Shown here piece by piece: positions 27,147 through 36,272 of a stretch of 64,000 bases of DNA. The notes beneath the pieces are model-generated. The model ran no database searches and was not told the origin of the DNA. It was given only the letters and a program-made list of their open reading frames with translations. The number at the start of each line of letters is the position of its first letter. Position 1 is the stretch's first letter. Both the position numbers and the translations under genes were made by a program. The stretch comes from JAZKAR01 sp040389065 (GTDB lineage Bacteria > Pseudomonadota > Gammaproteobacteria > Burkholderiales > Casimicrobiaceae), in contig JAZKAR010000026.1 in assembly GCA_040389065.1 (NCBI GenBank), positions 56,259 through 120,258 on the forward strand, in the 5' to 3' direction.

Positions 27147-27733
27147 AATAAACTTCCCTTATTTAATTTAAGTAAAACTTTTTGTATTTTTGTGTAGTTT
27201 TGTATGATTAATATTTTTTATATTATTGGCTTTACTTGAAGAGCCAATAAAAATATTAACTCTTACAATTCAACATTATACATAAATTGCATTTATATGT
27301 TGATAAATATAATAAATAATTTATGATGGTTTACAGAAAATTATAAAGATATACATATTGGCAATAAAAAACTGCGACCATCTATCAAACCTCTATAGTA
27401 CTTAGCTTGCACAAGATAGTTGAAGCGTCAATTTCTTTACTGAACAATACTAAAAAGTAAACATTTTTTTATAAATGATGTTGCAGAGAGTAGATTTATA
27501 GTTATTTCCATGAATGTTATTAAAATTCAAACAACCCATATTTCATTACATAATAACAATATAATTAAAAGTAATTTTAATGCTTATAAGGGAATTGAAA
27601 CCAGCAACTTTTGAAATAAATGAAGCTCAATACTTAATCTTAATATTTTGGCTTAATAGAATTTAATAGAAGCAGCGCACTAAAAACTTAATGGTTTTAG
27701 CATACGGCTTCTCTCATGTGTTTTTAGTGATTT
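27147..27733. other. Intergenic between the two curlin-like genes
   Basis: This is 587 bases, strongly A+T-rich. A 9-bp perfect inverted repeat (TTATTGGCT at 27223-27231, AGCCAATAA at 27242-27250) lies about 80 bases upstream of gene A. It has no T-tract in either direction. No open frame with a ribosome site is visible. Confidence 0.45.
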
Positions 27734-28294
27734 TTAATGGCTAAAGCAGCCATGTGAGTGGCGTTTATGATGATCAAAATGGGTAGCATACCTAGAAAAG
27801 AAATCCTGCCCATTAGTAGCAGGTAAAGAAAACCCCGATAGCGAATGAATAAAGTTATCCATTTGCTTTATAAAACCAGCTTCGCTATTTTGATAGCTAC
27901 TCAACTGACTTGAAGCTAGCTGGTTATTACTACCAAACATTCTTCCCATTAGTACATCCTCAAGCCCTAATTGAGATGATATAAAGGTATTGAAATTTCC
28001 AATCGAAGAAAAATTTGTAATATTGCTTTGGCCCACTTGAGAAACCTGTGCAGAATTCCCATTCCCTAACGCTAACACTTCCGCACTATTAACATTACCT
28101 AACTGCTTGGCTATCGATGAATTATTGCTTCCCAACGCTGTAGAAGAAATAACGTTATTTTGCCCTAACTGAACTGTAACATTAGAATTATTATTTCCTG
28201 ACTGCACAATGTTGGCAGTGTTTTGTGAGCCTATTAAAAAAGTAATAGCAAAATTGTTTGATCCCTCTTGTAAAACCGTTACCTGATTCGTCAT
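27734..28294 (-). CDS. Curlin-repeat-like amyloid protein B, no signal peptide
   Basis: Paralogue of the protein at 26577-27146 (186 aa). It has the same leaderless start MTNQVTVLQEG after AAGGGAAA, and about ten units of QxGxxN type (LQEGSNN, VQSGNNN, VQLGQNN, KQLGNVN, SQVGQSN). The repeats lose regularity after about residue 110 (LGLEDVLMGRMFGSNNQ). The tail keeps KQMDNFIHSLSGFSLP and ends in a His-rich stretch closing with GCFSH, matching the SCFTH end of gene A. The shared start and end with a variable middle suggest that both termini matter, possibly for export or nucleation. The His-rich tail (HFDHHKRHSHG) may bind metal. Confidence 0.7.
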   Translation of the reverse strand: MTNQVTVLQEGSNNFAITFLIGSQNTANIVQSGNNNSNVTVQLGQNNVISSTALGSNNSSIAKQLGNVNSAEVLALGNGNSAQVSQVGQSNITNFSSIGNFNTFISSQLGLEDVLMGRMFGSNNQLASSQLSSYQNSEAGFIKQMDNFIHSLSGFSLPATNGQDFFSRYATHFDHHKRHSHGCFSH

Positions 28295-28581
28295 ACGAAA
28301 TTTCCCTTGTCATACTATCAATATATTACTTAACTACTTGTAATCTCTAAGGGCTAAATTCCATATGACGCTTACCATGAATGTTAATACTGAATTTATG
28401 CCCTACGGCTAACAACTATATGTTTGTAAGATTTCAAGCGTTACTTATTTAAAACCTCACAACCAATAATTATACATAAATTCAATAATTTAATTTTAAA
28501 TTTGACTTATTTTTTCTAAATTTATGCTTGATAGCAATCTATTGAATTAGAAAGAACCTGATATTTATACATTTTAGATTT

Positions 28582-28697
28582 TTAGAAGTTACCCAGTTGA
28601 GTTCACTTAAAAATGGCAGACAGTATAAGGAATACAGCAAGTTGCCAGCATGCTGATTTGCCAATGCGCTAAAACATCCCAACTACGTAAATCTCTA
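28582..28697. repeat. Dispersed palindromic repeat, copy 3 (degenerate)
   Basis: The left arm TTAGAAGTTACCCAGTTG is 17/18 to copy 1. The right arm is eroded (CAACTACGTAAATCTCTAG). The interior keeps ACAGCAAGTTGCCAGCATGC. About 116 bp. Confidence 0.7.
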
Positions 28698-28988
28698 GCC
28701 GTAGTCATTACATTTAACCCTATGCGAAATAAGCTGTTGAATGTTGACACTAACCAAACCATTTATAAAATACATTCAATTTAACGTACAATATTCTGAT
28801 GAAGCCTACAACCACATATTTGTTCGTGAACTAACCTGCATATAACGCTAGTAGCAGGCACAGTAAATAAGTCTCAAAATTTATAGACTGTTTTAAAACA
28901 TAGCTTCAATGATTGATGTGCAATGGCTTTGAATGATTAAGTTGCGTTACTTATGTAGATGTAAACGTTGTGTACTAAGGGATTTTAA

Positions 28989-29040
28989 GCATGTTGGCAA
29001 CTTGCTGTACTCCTTGTACAGCCTGCCATGTTTTGAGTGA
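28989..29040 (-). repeat. Partial inverted copy of the palindromic repeat interior
   Basis: The minus strand reads TGGCAGGCTGTACAAGGAGT then ACAGCAAGTTGCCAACATGC, close to the interior of copy 3 (TGGCAGACAGTATAAGGAAT then ACAGCAAGTTGCCAGCATGC). The terminal arms are missing. Confidence 0.5.
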
Positions 29041-29181
29041 GCTTGTAATATCTAATATGTTAAGAACGGGCTTTATCAATGCTCTTGTAAATTCCAGGTT
29101 CGCCCAGGCTTGAAACAGCGAATGAATTGTCTGGTTTAGCCCTCTACTCTCACTGCATAATATGCCCTTAAACGATAAACT

Positions 29182-29313
29182 TTAGAAGTTACGCAGTTGA
29201 GCACTATCAAGGCATGATGCCCCATATGGCAACACGAGCAGTTACACGTAGTATGACAAGTTGCCAACACGCGGGGTGTCCCACGCCCAGAGAGCCAACC
29301 GCGTAACTTCTAA
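29182..29313. repeat. Dispersed palindromic repeat, copy 4 (132 bp)
   Basis: TTAGAAGTTACGCAGTTG at 29182-29199 and CAACCGCGTAACTTCTAA at 29296-29313 match over 17 of 18 paired positions. Inner symmetric motifs are GATGCCCC/GGGGTGTC-like and TGGCAAC/GTTGCCA. It is the longest copy and lies about 190 bases before the small gene at 29507. Confidence 0.8.
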
Positions 29314-29506
29314 ACTTATTCGAAGCTGACCGACACCCATCATTGATTACATTCATCTAAAAACACTAGAAACTTCATCAAGCAAATTGCTTCGTTTGGA
29401 CTCTTTCATTCTAAAATTTTAAATTACTATTAATTTTCAATTAGTTAACTCTTAAAACTATGATAAAATAGCGAAATTATTAGTAAATTTGTGTTGAGGC
29501 ACATTC

Positions 29507-29716
29507 ATGGCGCAAACAATTACAAACTCAGAAATAAGCAAACTCATTAACGAAGGTTTAAGTGTACGTGTGCAATCAAATGGACTCGTATTTGTTGGTA
29601 AAAAAATCGTAATGGATAGAACATTTACCAATGGAAAAAACTATCGCGTATTACGTGAAGAAGTTTTTCATTTAGTGCCCGATCAGTTACCTAACTTAAC
29701 GCCTACCCATCAATAA
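29507..29716 (+). CDS. Small conserved-looking hypothetical protein (69 aa)
   Basis: I do not recognise the family. The ATG follows GAGG at 29496-29499 with 7-base spacing, and TATGAT at 29459-29464 could be a -10 element. The protein is soluble with a regular alpha/beta pattern (ITNSEISKLINEGLSVRVQS, then FVGKKIVMDRTFTNGKNYRV) and no signal peptide. It stands alone between a repeat and a catalase-like remnant. Confidence 0.6.
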   Translation: MAQTITNSEISKLINEGLSVRVQSNGLVFVGKKIVMDRTFTNGKNYRVLREEVFHLVPDQLPNLTPTHQ

Positions 29717-29923
29717 CACATGTCAGTACTCTTGCGTTGAATCATATACTTTCTAACATATACATTTGCTTTGCAACATAAAAAGGCGTGGCGAATAGTA
29801 AACATAGTAAAGCGAGTGCTGTAACATGTTTTAAGTATTCTGCTAAGAAGGTTATAAAGAAGCAGCGTCAGTAAAAGCGTTACTAAAAATACCTTCAAAG
29901 CTGCTTGGTTCCTCTATGCATAC

Positions 29924-30079
29924 ATTATTATGTTGGGCGCGAAAGCGGGCAGACATGGCATACGCTAATTTACGCACCCGCATAATTGAACCTATCAGAC
30001 GATGTGCGGCTAATCCCTGCCAGGGGCTAAAGGACATTGCATTATCAATCGCTTGAACGTGCTTTAGTCGAAACTGGTT
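29924..30079 (-). pseudogene. C-terminal remnant of a catalase-like heme protein
   Basis: The minus-strand frame contains NAMSFSPWQGLAAHRLIGSI then MRVRKLAYAMSARFRAQHNN. I recognise this as the end of catalase-family/peroxidase-like proteins, where LSFNPWxxLxxHRPLGxxxR then AR(K/R)xxYxxSxxFRxxxN is conserved. About 52 residues remain. A stop codon lies just upstream in frame and nothing of the heme core can be found nearby. The other bases of 29717-30237 hold no gene I can support. Confidence 0.45.
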
Positions 30080-30237
30080 GGGGGTTTACGCTAAGGCGCG
30101 CTACTGTTACATAAGGGCTTTTATGCTCAGGCCAGATAACCGCCCTTTAAAAATTGGCACCAGAAGCAAATTTATTGTGATATTTGTTATAAAACGAAAA
30201 CGATGTAAAAGCGCTTAACTATAATTAATTATCTGTT

Positions 30238-32364
30238 TTAAAATCCTAATTCGCGCTGTATAACAACAATAGCTTTTTTCCACCAAACCTTTAGGGTACT
30301 CATAGGCTTAACTTCAATGCTAGCAATGCCGGGCAACTCACGCTGTGTATTCCATTGTTCTGCGCAATGCCCAAAGCGCACTCTAAAGACTGAGTTAAGC
30401 GAAACAACGTGGTTACCCGCCTCTAACTTTGCAGGAATTGAACCGCCATATACCGTGGCTACATAAGGTTCAAGATCAGTAACATTAAGATCATCAATGC
30501 CTTCTATACGACAGCTTAAGCGCGGTGTACCTGGTTGCCGGGCGGAGAAGAACATAGTGCTTTGTTTATGAAGCCAGTGAATATCTTCTTCATCTACAAA
30601 TGCTTCGCCTTTTACACCAGCGCTAGGATTCACAACATGGGCGAGTTTTTCACCCGTGGCAACCCATCCCCCCACAGAAATTTCAGGATTAATTTCTGCC
30701 AGAATGCCATCAAACGGAGCCTGAATTGTAAGTTGTTTCAGACGTTTTTTTAGACCATTAATAGTTTGCACAGCGGCTTGCCAGCGCCTTTTAAGAGCAA
30801 CGCCTTCTTGCATGAGCGAAGCATTAAACGGTTGTTGCTCAAGTTGTTGGCTCAACATACGCTCTTGCGTCTGAGCGCTTTTGAGATGAAATACTAAATC
30901 AGGCGAACTAAGTTGAAAAAGGATCTGCCCAGCTTTTACAGACGCTCCTTCTTTCAGAGGCATTTGAACGACGATAGCAGCGTTGACGGCGTAAAGCCCT
31001 TGCGTTTGCTGGGCGCCTATGATGGCAGGAACCTGGAGTGAAGATTGCCAGGGTGTAATAACGATACCAATGGCTAGCATCACAACCATTAGAAGACGAA
31101 ACATTTTAAAATTCCACGTTATGAATGAACGCCGACTCCACCAGGCTTTAAACTCACGCTGAACAGGCAAAATGATAAACCAACCGAATTCCACCATCAT
31201 TAATAAAATTCCAAGCGCTTTAGCAAACGTGTGATACACCAGAAAGGCAATGGAGAGATACAGTGTCAATCGATAAATCCAGGTAATACAAGAAAAAATA
31301 ATGAGAAATCGTTGCCTTCTGAGCGGAAAATACTCAGGCGCTGCTTCGCCAAATCCAAAAAATTGTTCGCGCATCCACCAGCGAGTAAGAGAAAACGCAC
31401 GCTCATGCAGATTAGGTAAATTAAGCGCATCAGAAAGCAGAAAATAGCCATCAAAACGCATGAAAGGACTAGCGTTAATGGCAAGTGTTGCTATCCATGT
31501 GGTCGTCGCCAAAAAGAAAAGCCCTGCTCTGAACGGACTCTCCGGCACAAAGTTCCACAGTAAGGTAGCGAAAACTGCCAGAGTCAGTTCAGCTAACATG
31601 CCTGCAGCACCGATATGCACTCGCTGACGACGTGAAGAAAGTTTCCAACTTTCGTTCGTGTCGGTATAGAGCACGGGAACCATGACTAAAAAAGCAATAC
31701 CCATCGCTGGAATACGGCAGCCATAACGGTACGCCGTACAGGCATGGCCAAATTCATGTAAGACTTTAGCAAAGGCAAGCGCCAGCCCAATTGCTGCGGC
31801 AGCCTGCCAACTGCTGTAGGCAAAAAAAGTATGGGTGAAGGCATCCCATTGCCTGGTGGTAAGAAGCAATGCAAGTACAGCGATAGCAAGAACTACCCAC
31901 CAGAATTCAGGGCGGTAAGCCCATGTTATCTTAGGTGCTAGCCAGCGCAACAGCGGCATAGGGCGAACGAGTGGCAAGCGAAATGAAAGATAATGATGCA
32001 ACAACCATTGTGTGGGGCTAAGATGCAGACGGCGCTCGGCTTGATCTAAATGCTGTGTGTCGCTCGCTTGGCTGGCGATAGTTAGATGGTAACCTTTTAA
32101 AAATTGTATGATTGAGAAAATATCGCTTTCATTCACGCGCAGGGTGGTTTCGCGTTGAATGGTCTCAATAATTGCGTGTATATTGTTCAAATGCCAGCGA
32201 GAAAGAATCTCAAAGGCTGACCAGCTAAGCTGGTAGAAGCGGTTGGTTGCGGGGTCGTGCAATGTCCAACTAGGCGAACCATCATTGGCAAAAGGCGCGG
32301 GTTGAAGTTCTAATTCTTGCCGTAAGATAGGGAGCGAAAGCAGCTCTGAATCTATGACTGTCAT
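30238..32364 (-). CDS. M50-type zinc metalloprotease / HlyD-like fusion membrane protein
   Basis: A 708-aa inner-membrane protein. Residues about 25-95 resemble a PqqD-like peptide-binding domain (WTLHDPATNRFYQLSWSAFE). The M50 site-2-protease core has the zinc motif HEFGH at residues 203-207 and the distal aspartate in MRFDGYFLLSD near 304, with at least six hydrophobic segments. From about residue 420 a further membrane helix leads to a HlyD-like barrel-sandwich (VKAGQILFQLSSPDL, LTIQAPFDGILAEINPEISV). I chose the ATG at 32364, which overlaps the upstream stop as TAATG after GGGG. It is the last gene of an operon with two adaptors and, upstream on the same strand, a TolC homologue. Likely role: part of the export or processing apparatus for the giant protein encoded divergently. 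No ABC ATPase is in this operon. Confidence 0.8.
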   Translation of the reverse strand: MTVIDSELLSLPILRQELELQPAPFANDGSPSWTLHDPATNRFYQLSWSAFEILSRWHLNNIHAIIETIQRETTLRVNESDIFSIIQFLKGYHLTIASQASDTQHLDQAERRLHLSPTQWLLHHYLSFRLPLVRPMPLLRWLAPKITWAYRPEFWWVVLAIAVLALLLTTRQWDAFTHTFFAYSSWQAAAAIGLALAFAKVLHEFGHACTAYRYGCRIPAMGIAFLVMVPVLYTDTNESWKLSSRRQRVHIGAAGMLAELTLAVFATLLWNFVPESPFRAGLFFLATTTWIATLAINASPFMRFDGYFLLSDALNLPNLHERAFSLTRWWMREQFFGFGEAAPEYFPLRRQRFLIIFSCITWIYRLTLYLSIAFLVYHTFAKALGILLMMVEFGWFIILPVQREFKAWWSRRSFITWNFKMFRLLMVVMLAIGIVITPWQSSLQVPAIIGAQQTQGLYAVNAAIVVQMPLKEGASVKAGQILFQLSSPDLVFHLKSAQTQERMLSQQLEQQPFNASLMQEGVALKRRWQAAVQTINGLKKRLKQLTIQAPFDGILAEINPEISVGGWVATGEKLAHVVNPSAGVKGEAFVDEEDIHWLHKQSTMFFSARQPGTPRLSCRIEGIDDLNVTDLEPYVATVYGGSIPAKLEAGNHVVSLNSVFRVRFGHCAEQWNTQRELPGIASIEVKPMSTLKVWWKKAIVVIQRELGF

Positions 32365-33740
32365 TACCATCCCCACCATTGACGTACAGCAGTGAATGGG
32401 CGTCTAAAAATATAATAGGCTAATGAAACGCGCTCTCCATAAACCGTTGCTGTTCCCATCTGACCAATTCGAGGCAGCGCTTGCCCAGGTGAAAACTTTG
32501 CTTTGATGCGATAAGCTAAAATACCTTCAGCAGTCGGTTCAGCACGATACGTCATATGCTGTAAGGTTGCCGTATAAGAGAGGGTGGGAGTGGCGTTGGG
32601 ATACAATGTGATTAGAGCTCCAGCCTCAAGGGGAATGCTATCGGCAGCGGGTAGATAAACCATGAGCTCCACGTTGCCAGGATCAGCCAGCATTAAAATA
32701 CGCTCGCCTACAGTAACAGCTTTACCTTGCCATTGATTGACGTCTGAGAACACGGCGACGCCATTTCTGGCAGCTTTTACCTGTAAACGGCCTAACTGTT
32801 CTGAAGAGTAGCTAAGCTCCACCGCCTTTTCATCTAATCGCCCTTTGGTAATCGCCATCTCAACACGGCTTTTGTCATCGGTCACGGCTAATTGAGCTGC
32901 CTGGCGGTACTCTTCTTGCGCGGTATCATAAGCTTTTTGTGCAGATTCAAAACGCGATTGAATCATGGTAGGTTCGAGGTTAAACAAAACCGTTCCAGCG
33001 GTAACCGTTTGATTTGGCTGAATCAGAAAACGGTCAATCACACCTTCTAAGGGTGCCCTTATCAAAAATGGGTGCTGAGGTACAACTTCTGCAGGAGCAA
33101 CGACTGACAACCTGACATGAACCATGCCCAACAGTGATAGGGCTGCTAAGGCGATTACCCATTGTTTACTTGGTTTAAGCCATTGACGAACACGATGATG
33201 GCGCGGGGTAAAGGCAACGAGAGCATGGGCATAGCTATGCATCAGTTCACTGAGTAAGGCCTGCTCATGAGGTTGCCAATTTTCTTCGCGTGCAAATAAG
33301 ACTCCGCCTTCCAGATGACCATTTGCCCGAAGCGGAAGCCAGAGCGCAACCGTTGGCAACCAGTTAGGCCATTCTTCAGCAAGATCGTTGGGTAAATCAT
33401 TGGCAGTTAGAACAGTAAACGAAGCCGAATCTTCTGGTAAACTCTTTTGAAAGCAATATTGCCCCAAACGATTAAGCCATTGAACATAAGGAGCGTTAGC
33501 TTCTGCCTGAGGTACGCCGGAAATTGCACAAACGTTTCCGCTTACGCCGCCTAAACTAGCCAGGCTGCCACCAGGCATCCAAAGCATCGCTTGCCGATAA
33601 TCGAGTAGTTGCAGTGTCTCGTTGACGATGACAAATCCTAAGGTTTCGATACGGTCTGTTTCACGCGCACGCCTTCCTAACTGAAGAACGGTAATAAGTT
33701 CTTGATGTGGGGAGCGTCTACCGACGTCGACATCACTCAT
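32364..33740 (-). CDS. HlyD-family adaptor with N-terminal GAF-like domain
   Basis: A 458-aa protein. Residues 1-190 are cytoplasmic and GAF-like (ELITVLQLGRRARETDRIET, LWLPLRANGHLEGGVLFARE), followed by one membrane segment (WVIALAALSLLGMVHVRLSV). The periplasmic adaptor has lipoyl half-motifs IRAPLEGVIDRFLIQPNQTV and VKAARNGVAVFSDVNQWQGK around a short helical hairpin. A GAF-type sensor joined to a secretion adaptor is unusual and suggests a cytoplasmic regulatory input. It overlaps the upstream adaptor gene by 4 bases (ATGA) and the M50 gene by one base. Confidence 0.75.
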   Translation of the reverse strand: MSDVDVGRRSPHQELITVLQLGRRARETDRIETLGFVIVNETLQLLDYRQAMLWMPGGSLASLGGVSGNVCAISGVPQAEANAPYVQWLNRLGQYCFQKSLPEDSASFTVLTANDLPNDLAEEWPNWLPTVALWLPLRANGHLEGGVLFAREENWQPHEQALLSELMHSYAHALVAFTPRHHRVRQWLKPSKQWVIALAALSLLGMVHVRLSVVAPAEVVPQHPFLIRAPLEGVIDRFLIQPNQTVTAGTVLFNLEPTMIQSRFESAQKAYDTAQEEYRQAAQLAVTDDKSRVEMAITKGRLDEKAVELSYSSEQLGRLQVKAARNGVAVFSDVNQWQGKAVTVGERILMLADPGNVELMVYLPAADSIPLEAGALITLYPNATPTLSYTATLQHMTYRAEPTAEGILAYRIKAKFSPGQALPRIGQMGTATVYGERVSLAYYIFRRPFTAVRQWWGW

Positions 33741-34594
33741 CGCGGTGCATTAAAATTTGCCCAGCCGCTCATGCCGGGAACAAGTTCAGAGTGGCGACCT
33801 TCGAGCACTCCATAAATAGAAAGCGTCTGGCTGACAGGATCAATGCGTGCACCTAGCTTAGTCACTCGTGCAGGATAGTTTTTTGCTAACTCTTCAACAT
33901 GAACGCTAAAATGTACTCCTGGCTTGATCCAGATCATCCATTTTGAAGGCACAATCATTTGCAGTTCTAGCTGGCTGGTATCCAAAATATCCAGCAATGG
34001 TGTGCCCGGGCTTACAAATTGATGTGCAGCAGCGTGACGCTTGGCTATATGCCCCGAAAAAGGCGCGAAAATACCGCATTTACTTAGGGTCGCTTGAGCA
34101 TAGGCAACCTCGGCAGCGTTTTCCTTCACTTTTGCTTCAGACTGGGTGACTTCCATCGTGCCAACAGAGTTTAATTCAGCGAGCCGCTTATTGACCTGTA
34201 GGTTTTGCCTAGCACCTTCAGCACTAGCTTTAGCTTTGTTTAGTTGCGCTTGAAATAGTGTGCAGTCGAAACTGACTAAGGTTTGTCCTACTCGAAAGCT
34301 ATCACCCTCACGTAGTGGCAAACTCGATATTTTTGCTGCTAATTCACTTGAAATGGTAACCGTATTTCGAGCCGCTAATTGTGTGCGAATGCGGCTATCA
34401 GATGAAAGTTCTGGTGAGGCAGCAGGCTTTGTAGCAGGAGTTAGTTGTATTGCAGCTGGAGCTGTCGGCATTGCGGCAAAGCTAGCAGCAGGTAGCGTCA
34501 ATGAAGCAAAACATGTAGCATAAAACGCGACTCTCAGCCGCGCTATAAGAAGTACGTTTAATGCGGGTTGCAATCGTGGAATAGGTTTTATCAT
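33737..34594 (-). CDS. Periplasmic adaptor subunit (HlyD/AcrA family)
   Basis: A 285-aa membrane-fusion protein with an N-terminal signal (RVAFYATCFASLTLPAASFA) and an Ala/Pro-rich spacer. The barrel-sandwich contains LPLREGDSFRVGQTLVSFDC and IFAPFSGHIAKRHAAAHQFV, with a short helical hairpin between them. The end is a beta-barrel (GARIDPVSQTLSIYGVLEGR, PGMSGWANF). It is first in the three-gene minus-strand run 34594 to 30238. The TolC homologue lies 172 bases upstream, perhaps on the same transcript. It is smaller than typical RND adaptors and there is no RND pump in the window, so it probably serves the M50/HlyD export system. Confidence 0.8.
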   Translation of the reverse strand: MIKPIPRLQPALNVLLIARLRVAFYATCFASLTLPAASFAAMPTAPAAIQLTPATKPAASPELSSDSRIRTQLAARNTVTISSELAAKISSLPLREGDSFRVGQTLVSFDCTLFQAQLNKAKASAEGARQNLQVNKRLAELNSVGTMEVTQSEAKVKENAAEVAYAQATLSKCGIFAPFSGHIAKRHAAAHQFVSPGTPLLDILDTSQLELQMIVPSKWMIWIKPGVHFSVHVEELAKNYPARVTKLGARIDPVSQTLSIYGVLEGRHSELVPGMSGWANFNAPR

Positions 34595-34766
34595 AACGTT
34601 TAATGATCCTTTGCAAACGCGCTATATATCCGAACAATTTCACTCACCATTATTGGCTTAATTGGTTTTAATTTGCTTACTTCTTCCGCTCCTATCTCGC
34701 CCTACTCTCTCATAAGCGAGAGGAAAACATAATGGAAAGTGACTAAAGCCAAATCTAGTGCAGTCA

Positions 34767-36272
34767 CTAACGCGCAGCGCTTTCTGCTTGAATGAAAGCT
34801 TGCTTTAATGTAGTGAGATCATGACCATTGAGAGCCTCGGGAAGAGGATCAACCCCTAGGGTTGCCTGCATTTGCCCATACGCACTTTGCAATGCTCCAT
34901 AGTTTTGATAAAGCCGCAGCTCTGACATCATCGCACTGGCTGATGCACGAATTTCTTGGAGTTGGCCTACGGTATTATTTTTGGCGGCGTTGCGGGTATG
35001 CTCAAGAATTTTTGCTTCGATATCGTTGAGCTGTTGACTCAATTCATATTGACGCTGACGACCTTTAAAATCGCGGTAAGCCACATGAACTTGAGCCAAA
35101 ATAGCCATATTTAAAGCCAGATATTGTTGCTTGGCAACTTCGAGCTGAGCGGCTGCGTTAGCCTGAATATCTTTAGCATTTAAAACATTCATTAAATTCC
35201 AACTAACTCTTAAACCAACATCAGCCCAATGGTTATTGACCATAAAACTATTGCTGTCATAATGACCGCCTAAATTAAACTCAAGACCCGGTAAAAGACG
35301 CGCTAACGCTTTACGCGACTCATTCACACCAATACGTTCGTTATATTGAGCCTCAACGAGTTCAGGTCGATTAAGTAAGGCTGTTTCCTCCATTTTTTCT
35401 GGTGCTAATGTTAGCTTAGGTAAGCTGAGATCGGTTGGAACCACTAACGTAAAGGGTTTGCCTGGCTCAAGATTCATGAGTGATGCTAATCGTGGTTTAG
35501 CTTGAGCTAACTCATCGCGAATCGCTTCAAGCTGGCGCATGATATCTAGTAACTGCTTTTGATAATTTAGTGTATCGAGAGGCGCTTGCAGGTGCTCTTT
35601 TACGATTTTATTAGAATTATCTAATGCTATTTTCACTTGTTTTAATAGCGGCTCTATCTGAACTTCCATTTTTTGAGCGCCAACACCTTGCCAATAGGCT
35701 TGTCGAACTAGCTGCATTAGCATTTGCACAACTTTGCGGCGGCGCTCTTTCATAATGAGCATACGATCAGCCTGTTGCTGGCCTTGGTAATAACTTACAC
35801 CAAAATCAAGAATATTCCAGGCAACGCCTAAATCGGCGGAACGGTGGGTAGCATCTTGAGAAATAGACGACTCTAACGACTCCTGGTGCGTGGTATAAGA
35901 CTCTGATGAAGAAGCACTATCATTGTTGCGCGAGGCATAACCTGCAGAGGCAGTAAGCTTAGGTAAGAGATCAAAATTAGCTAGATCGAGTTGTTTGACT
36001 GCTAACGCTTCTTCTAATATTTTAACGCGGTAATCAAGGTTATATTTGATTGCTCGAGCCATCGCCTCATCTAAAGTAACCGAACTATTCAGTGTTTCCT
36101 GATGTTGAAAAATCGAAATGCGGGCGTGCTGTAGATTGCCAAGCCGATCGTTTTCTGAAAGCGGCATAGGTTTGATAGCGCAACCGCCTAATAAAGCTAG
36201 CGTTAACACAGCTGGCACGAATTTAAAAAGCAACCTAGGTAAAGAATGTGACATCGACTGATGACGATTCAT
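34767..36272 (-). CDS. TolC-family outer-membrane lipoprotein
   Basis: A 501-aa outer-membrane factor with lipoprotein signal (lipobox LLGGC, Cys31). OEP repeats are visible: VTLDEAMARAIKYNLDYRVK and NFDLLPKLTASAGYASRNND in the first half, LNRPELVEAQYNERIGVNES and LLPGLEFNLGGHYDSNSFMV in the second. It is unrelated in detail to the TolC of the first secretion operon. It is divergent from the giant gene across 360 bases and precedes the adaptor genes on the same strand, so the whole 30.2-58 kb block looks like one functional unit. Confidence 0.9.
   Translation of the reverse strand: MNRHQSMSHSLPRLLFKFVPAVLTLALLGGCAIKPMPLSENDRLGNLQHARISIFQHQETLNSSVTLDEAMARAIKYNLDYRVKILEEALAVKQLDLANFDLLPKLTASAGYASRNNDSASSSESYTTHQESLESSISQDATHRSADLGVAWNILDFGVSYYQGQQQADRMLIMKERRRKVVQMLMQLVRQAYWQGVGAQKMEVQIEPLLKQVKIALDNSNKIVKEHLQAPLDTLNYQKQLLDIMRQLEAIRDELAQAKPRLASLMNLEPGKPFTLVVPTDLSLPKLTLAPEKMEETALLNRPELVEAQYNERIGVNESRKALARLLPGLEFNLGGHYDSNSFMVNNHWADVGLRVSWNLMNVLNAKDIQANAAAQLEVAKQQYLALNMAILAQVHVAYRDFKGRQRQYELSQQLNDIEAKILEHTRNAAKNNTVGQLQEIRASASAMMSELRLYQNYGALQSAYGQMQATLGVDPLPEALNGHDLTTLKQAFIQAESAAR

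Larger units (their letters stand above)
28295..29506. other. Long intergenic region with palindromic repeats
   Basis: 1,212 bases without a supported gene. It holds two repeat copies (28582-28697, 29182-29313) and a partial inverted copy (28989-29040). The rest is A+T-rich. A 60-odd codon minus-strand frame near 28975-29178 has no usable start codon. Confidence 0.5.

Noticed and set aside
27223..27250. Inverted repeat TTATTGGCT/AGCCAATAA as a terminator
   Set aside because: No T-tract follows in either direction and it lies in the leader of the curlin-like gene. It is only a weak hairpin.
28975..29178. Minus-strand open frame of about 65 codons with a protein-like sequence
   Set aside because: It has no usable start codon, and its 3' end overlaps a partial copy of the palindromic repeat. 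It may be a remnant, but no family is recognised.
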